Source: Deltaproteobacteria bacterium (GTDB taxonomy: Bacteria; Bdellovibrionota_C; UBA2361; OMII01). Taken from it: a stretch of DNA of 8,519 nt. The stretch spans positions 1 through 8,519 of the forward strand of contig JALRCK010000077.1 of the NCBI GenBank assembly GCA_023262305.1, given 5' to 3'. A program made the translations under genes and the position numbers. Shown one piece after another: positions 5,464 to 8,519 of the stretch (the stretch's first letter is position 1; each line of letters begins with the position of its first letter). The notes below the pieces were generated by a model. The model had not been told where the DNA came from and ran no database searches. It was given only the letters and a program-made list of their open reading frames with translations.

Positions 5464-5707
5464 ACTGCATCTGAGCACACTGCCCCGCAATTAGTTAATA
5501 GGAGTGGTAACGACCTTCCCTACCTCCTTCATCCTCTTAGAGCGCGCCCCCCAGCCTAACTAACCCAACTGAGGAGCCATTCTCGCTTGGGGTCCCTTTA
5601 ACACCCTACTCGGCACGCTCATTGCAGCCATCTTAGAGGTAGCTATTTGCGGTTTAAGAGTAAAGATTTGATGACTCAATATCAGGAGCCACTCGTAGTG
5701 GTATCGT
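5464..5707. other. Intergenic stretch before the tadE-like gene, with one speculative hydrophobic micro-ORF
   Basis: No gene is clearly supported in these 244 bases. A 30-codon plus-strand frame at 5579-5671 would encode a hydrophobic peptide with a core like TLLGTLIAAILEVAI. It follows GAGGAG at 5571-5576, but its only start in that position is ATT, a rare initiator. Its stop TGA overlaps an ATG (TGATGA, 5669-5674) that opens a short frame running into the tadE-like gene. The nonamer CTCTTAGAG occurs at 5534-5542. I see no convincing promoter. Confidence 0.4.
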
Positions 5708-6106
5708 ATGGAATCGTGTTCTCGGGGGTCGGAGTTTGGGGGAGCGTTTGTTGAAGCTGCGGTTGTAACTCCGCTGCTGATCATGCTCATCGTTTCAATC
5801 ATGCAGTTCGGATATGTATATGGAGTGATGTCTAATTTGCGCGGGGCCTCTGCAGTTGGAGCGCGAGCCGCAATCCTCGGGTCTGGACAGACCAGTCAAC
5901 AGGTGTGCTCTGCTGCACGAAATGCTCTAGCGAGCCTTATCGACACCTCTCAACTTAATTGTTACACGTCCCCATCGGTGCTACCAGCTGCTGCTAATGC
6001 ACCGGTGACTATTACCCTCTCCTACCCCGTTCCCATTTGGTCTTCACCAACAGGAATCCTGAGGGGACCAACCCTAACCCTGACCGCCCAGACAACGATG
6101 CAGTAG
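5708..6106 (+). CDS. TadE-like pseudopilin
   Basis: The 132-residue product matches the TadE family: a short charged leader, then a single hydrophobic helix (about 13-36) with the diagnostic GAFVEAAVVTPLLIMLIV, followed by an exposed domain. TadE-type proteins are minor pseudopilins or membrane-anchored parts of the Tad (tight adherence, Flp pilus) secretion system. Cleavage after Gly11 would place Glu16 at +5, as prepilin peptidases of this class prefer; this is inferred. Two cysteines (C67, C85) could form a disulfide outside the membrane. The ATG at 5708 is the only reasonable start because a stop lies in frame at 5696, but its ribosome binding site is weak (AGGAG is 19 bases away). The tadG-like gene begins six bases after its stop. 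No flp, cpaF, tadB, tadC or tadV is in the window. Confidence 0.85.
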   Translation: MESCSRGSEFGGAFVEAAVVTPLLIMLIVSIMQFGYVYGVMSNLRGASAVGARAAILGSGQTSQQVCSAARNALASLIDTSQLNCYTSPSVLPAAANAPVTITLSYPVPIWSSPTGILRGPTLTLTAQTTMQ

Positions 6107-6112
6107 AGGAAT

Positions 6113-7063
6113 ATGATGAAGTCTAAAGTCCCTCATCATGTGCACCCTCCGGAGGCCGCTTTCGTTGTCTCCTTTCTCCTGGTTTTTGTCGCCATACTCA
6201 TGATGTCCTTGGCCTTTGCGATCGACATCGGGAGAGCGCATGATCAACAACGACAGATCCAAATTGCTGCGGACGCCGCCTCTCTGGCAGCGCTCGGGTC
6301 CATAGACGCGTCTTCCTCCTACTCGAGCGTGCTCGCCACGGTTACAACGATAGGACAAGCGAACGGGGTATCGACGCAAGAAATCATGACGACTCCCCCT
6401 CGATGCGGGGTATGGAATCAAGGGACCTTTGTTCCGCACCAGGCGAGCCAATGCGACAGCTCATCAACAGCTGTGGAGGTATCGGTCAGCCGGTCCCTTC
6501 CCACGCATTTTGCCCGCATTTTACATAAAGATCACTTTAGCCTCTCTGCTCGCGCTGTGAGTTACCGCGCACCACCGATGAACGGTTCGTGCATTCGACC
6601 ATTCGGTGTTGAGAATTCATACCTATCTCGACTCAACCTTCCTGCCGGCGGGACCTTCTCCGTTCAAGGCACTCAGGGATCCGGGAATTGGGGAAAGCTC
6701 GACATAGGCGGAAATATGTCATCAGGAACTCAATACACCGCGATGATGACCAACAATGTATGCGATCCGAGTGTAGCGGTTGGGAATTCCATATCCGTTG
6801 GTACCGGAAATGCTCAAATTGATCAGGTGTTCCAAACGCTCCTAGCGGATTCAACCCCACCCTTTGCGGCGCAAAACATGATTATCGCCGTCACCACCGA
6901 CTTCGGTAACGGGAATTCGGCCGTGCAGATCAATCGTTTCATCAAGGTTGATCTCCTCTCTCAAGTTGGCAGCGGCTCTCACTGGGCGGCGACCTTCCGG
7001 CTAGTAGAATGGGACGCTCAACCAGACCCCCCCTCGCAATCCCCTCGACAACTCGTGCAGTAG
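6113..7063 (+). CDS. TadG-like pilus-assembly protein
   Basis: The 316-residue product begins with a basic, histidine-containing leader, then a hydrophobic helix at about 16-37. The classic TadG/TadE-like continuation follows: AFAIDIGRAHDQQRQIQIAADAASLAALG in the 34-62 region, where the anchor runs into a helix rich in A-A-D-A-A. Residues 120-150 (VEVSVSRSLPTHFARILHKDH..LSARAV) fit the strand-rich extracellular part seen in this family. The rest (about 155-300) is Gly/Ser/Asn-rich and probably beta-structured, with four cysteines at 98, 114, 160 and 217. It is shorter than many TadG proteins and I see no MIDAS-type von Willebrand A motif. The ribosome binding site AGAGGA (6105-6110) fits the second ATG (6116) better than the first (6113); the difference is one residue. 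Same operon as the tadE-like gene. Confidence 0.82.
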   Translation: MMKSKVPHHVHPPEAAFVVSFLLVFVAILMMSLAFAIDIGRAHDQQRQIQIAADAASLAALGSIDASSSYSSVLATVTTIGQANGVSTQEIMTTPPRCGVWNQGTFVPHQASQCDSSSTAVEVSVSRSLPTHFARILHKDHFSLSARAVSYRAPPMNGSCIRPFGVENSYLSRLNLPAGGTFSVQGTQGSGNWGKLDIGGNMSSGTQYTAMMTNNVCDPSVAVGNSISVGTGNAQIDQVFQTLLADSTPPFAAQNMIIAVTTDFGNGNSAVQINRFIKVDLLSQVGSGSHWAATFRLVEWDAQPDPPSQSPRQLVQ

Positions 7064-7320
7064 CGACTCTGAATCTGCACCACTCCGTGGTGTGAAGATT
7101 ATTGCGACTCCGCATACGATTCAGATCTGATGCGAGGCACACCTTGAGGGTAACGGTGTGATAGAGGTTCATACTGGACGCCCGCCGGACAGGATGCGAC
7201 ATGCCTGTCTCTCTGAATTCTTGTCCCGTATTCTCATCATATACGTAAAATCACTCATTTCGGTTATCTGATATCATCAATTCACCATCACCGAACGGAC
7301 CTGGAGCACCTAGAAAACAC
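7064..7320. other. Intergenic region with nested inverted repeats
   Basis: No gene is seen in these 257 bases. TCTGAATC (7068-7075) pairs perfectly with GATTCAGA (7118-7125), and inside that a small hairpin CACCA-CTCCG-TGGTG spans 7078-7092. It may end the tadE-tadG transcript, but no T-run follows, so an intrinsic terminator is not supported. A heptamer GCGACTC is repeated at 7063-7069 and 7104-7110. Nearer the next gene, TTGTCC (7221-7226) and TAAAAT (7246-7251) could be a poor promoter with a 19-base spacer. Confidence 0.35.
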
Positions 7321-8519
7321 ATGAACTCAGCTGAGAACAATCGACGTCAAGATCACCGCCCAGTGGGAGCCTTCACCGCTCTGGCTCACTCCCTTAACGA
7401 GTCAACGCTTTCGGGTCTTCATGCTCCGAAATTGGAGCGCCTCCAAACCCTTCAATGTGATGCATTTCGGGTAGAATATGTGACCCTACTGAGTGACAAA
7501 GAGGAGCGGCTGAAGACTCTGAGCGTCGTGCCCTCAGGTCCGGTTGGCTTTAGAGAGGGGCGCTATACGTTTTCACCAGAGCCCAGCGCGGAGGTGTCCT
7601 CCAGAATACTGCAGAGATTAAACCAGGCTCATACGTCAGGGGACATCGGTGTGGTGCTCCTGAAAGATCTCCTCTCTCTTGAGAGTGAGTTTCCATCCTA
7701 CACATGGAAAGCCTCCCAGAATGTCGACGCCACCAGTCAAACATCCGTTGCTCCTGTGACGCCAATTCTTACTGAGTTCAAGCTGTTTGTCGCCCATCCA
7801 AAATGGATACCTCATTACGGGATGAAATCAGTGGACGAGCACGAGACCCATTGGGTTTCGGCTGTCATCCATGACGACTCAATCTCCTGTAAGTTTCGTA
7901 CCACCTCAATATTTACCGAAGAGGAGGCTCCTATTCAGTCGCTAGAGGTGCGTTATGACGGTCCCGCGCTCTCTCCTGAGGAGAACCCCTCCGTCATCGG
8001 ACAGCGGGTAACATCCGGGCTTCAAGCGATCATGGAGCATGCGCGGGAAGAAGGTGCTCTATCCACTCATGCAGCCCTCCTCGCGAACACGTGGAGACCG
8101 CCGTTTCTTAAACCGGCGGTCACTCCTCCGAGCCCGCGCGACGAGACATTGAGGCATCCCATCCTCCGACCACAGCAACATATCCTGAAGTCTGGGGCGA
8201 TAACGAGTCTCCGCCTCGACCCGATGCTGGGAGCTGCCCGGGTGGAGATCCACGCACACGGAAAGCCCGGAGCGGCTACGCTGTCCTTTGAGCTCTCCGT
8301 GGTTACGAGCCACCAGCCACAAGAATGGGTCGCTGACGTCTCTGAAGCTTACCGTCTGCTATCGGCTCCAAGTGAGAGCATGCAACTCGCCGGGCTCTAT
8401 GCCCTGCGAGGTCTCAGCTCGATGATCAACTATAAGGTGCCGGACGTTGGAGCTCTATTGGGCGAAACCGAGCTAGAGAAAGTTCTCGCCATAGCGGCGG
8501 CTGCCAAGATGGTCGTTGG
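7321..8519 (+). CDS. Large soluble protein of unknown function (C-terminus cut by window edge)
   Basis: A frame starting at the ATG at 7321 stays open for 399 codons to the window end. I recognise no family. The translation lacks a signal peptide and any long hydrophobic segment, so a cytoplasmic protein is likely. It alternates strand-like stretches (FKLFVAHPKWIPHYG around residues 154-168; a similar block near 300-315) with helices (a leucine/arginine-rich helix near 92-101 and an alanine-rich helix at the visible end). Helices at about 90-118 and 226-252 share an S/Q-R-I/V-x-x-x-L pattern that hints at a repeated domain, but this is faint. The start is forced: the frame upstream has no ATG, GTG or TTG before a TAA at 7246. 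The ribosome binding site is weak (GGAG, 14 bases away). It is 257 bases from the tadG-like gene, probably a separate transcript. Confidence 0.7.
   Translation, partial: MNSAENNRRQDHRPVGAFTALAHSLNESTLSGLHAPKLERLQTLQCDAFRVEYVTLLSDKEERLKTLSVVPSGPVGFREGRYTFSPEPSAEVSSRILQRLNQAHTSGDIGVVLLKDLLSLESEFPSYTWKASQNVDATSQTSVAPVTPILTEFKLFVAHPKWIPHYGMKSVDEHETHWVSAVIHDDSISCKFRTTSIFTEEEAPIQSLEVRYDGPALSPEENPSVIGQRVTSGLQAIMEHAREEGALSTHAALLANTWRPPFLKPAVTPPSPRDETLRHPILRPQQHILKSGAITSLRLDPMLGAARVEIHAHGKPGAATLSFELSVVTSHQPQEWVADVSEAYRLLSAPSESMQLAGLYALRGLSSMINYKVPDVGALLGETELEKVLAIAAAAKMVV

Noticed and set aside
5560..5802. 80-codon minus-strand frame over the start of the tadE-like gene
   Set aside because: No ribosome binding site or family features; it is antisense to a clear TadE helix.
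8059..8322. 87-codon minus-strand frame near the right edge
   Set aside because: Arginine-rich antisense shadow of the 399-codon plus-strand frame.
1..8519. Mobile elements, CRISPR arrays, tRNA or rRNA genes
   Set aside because: No transposase or integrase frames, no regularly spaced repeats and no tRNA cloverleaf or rRNA motifs were seen on either strand.

Overview
This is about 8.5 kb of a bacterial chromosome of moderate GC content with tightly packed genes on both strands. I see no transposase, phage gene, CRISPR array or tRNA. The gene content (a prenyl-FMN type UbiD decarboxylase, a crotonase-fold protein, ribosomal protein bS18, an RRM RNA-binding protein, a TadE/TadG-type pair) and the style of the small proteins suggest a Gram-negative lineage, perhaps one of the former Deltaproteobacteria such as Bdellovibrionota, Myxococcota or SAR324. 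That placement is a weak inference; nothing here is a clean taxonomic marker.

Layout. (1) 1-1002, minus: a long gene cut by the left edge, with an unrecognised N-terminal region of about 275 residues in one frame with the start of a HAD-type hydrolase domain. Its upstream region (1062-1111) holds two adjacent perfect palindromes and a possible promoter. (2) 1170-2939, minus: a UbiD-family decarboxylase with its R-E-D catalytic residues intact. It diverges across 59 bases from (3) 2999-3781, plus: a crotonase-superfamily protein that lacks both hydratase glutamates. (4) 3758-3979, minus: a two-helix membrane protein whose 3' end overlaps the crotonase gene. (5) 4103-4417, minus: a conserved-looking 104-residue protein of unknown function, followed by a strong intrinsic terminator. 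(6) 4535-4751, plus: no credible protein gene, but the sequence folds by hand into a long rod-like RNA with a closing stem and terminal hairpin, resembling 6S RNA in architecture. (7) 4784-5463, plus: a G-run/C-run nested hairpin leader, an RRM protein gene, an out-of-frame overlapping rpsR, and a textbook terminator. (8) 5708-7063, plus: TadE-like and TadG-like pseudopilin genes spaced as one operon. (9) 7321-8519, plus: the first 399 codons of a soluble protein I do not recognise, cut by the right edge.

How they relate. The genes do not form one pathway. The most coherent functional unit is the RNA-centred block at 4535-5463: a candidate structured RNA, then a structured leader, an RNA-binding protein and a ribosomal protein whose reading frames overlap by 79 bases. 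That block has the most unusual features in the window. UbiD and the crotonase share a divergent control region and could both serve quinone or acyl-CoA chemistry, but the sequence does not say which.
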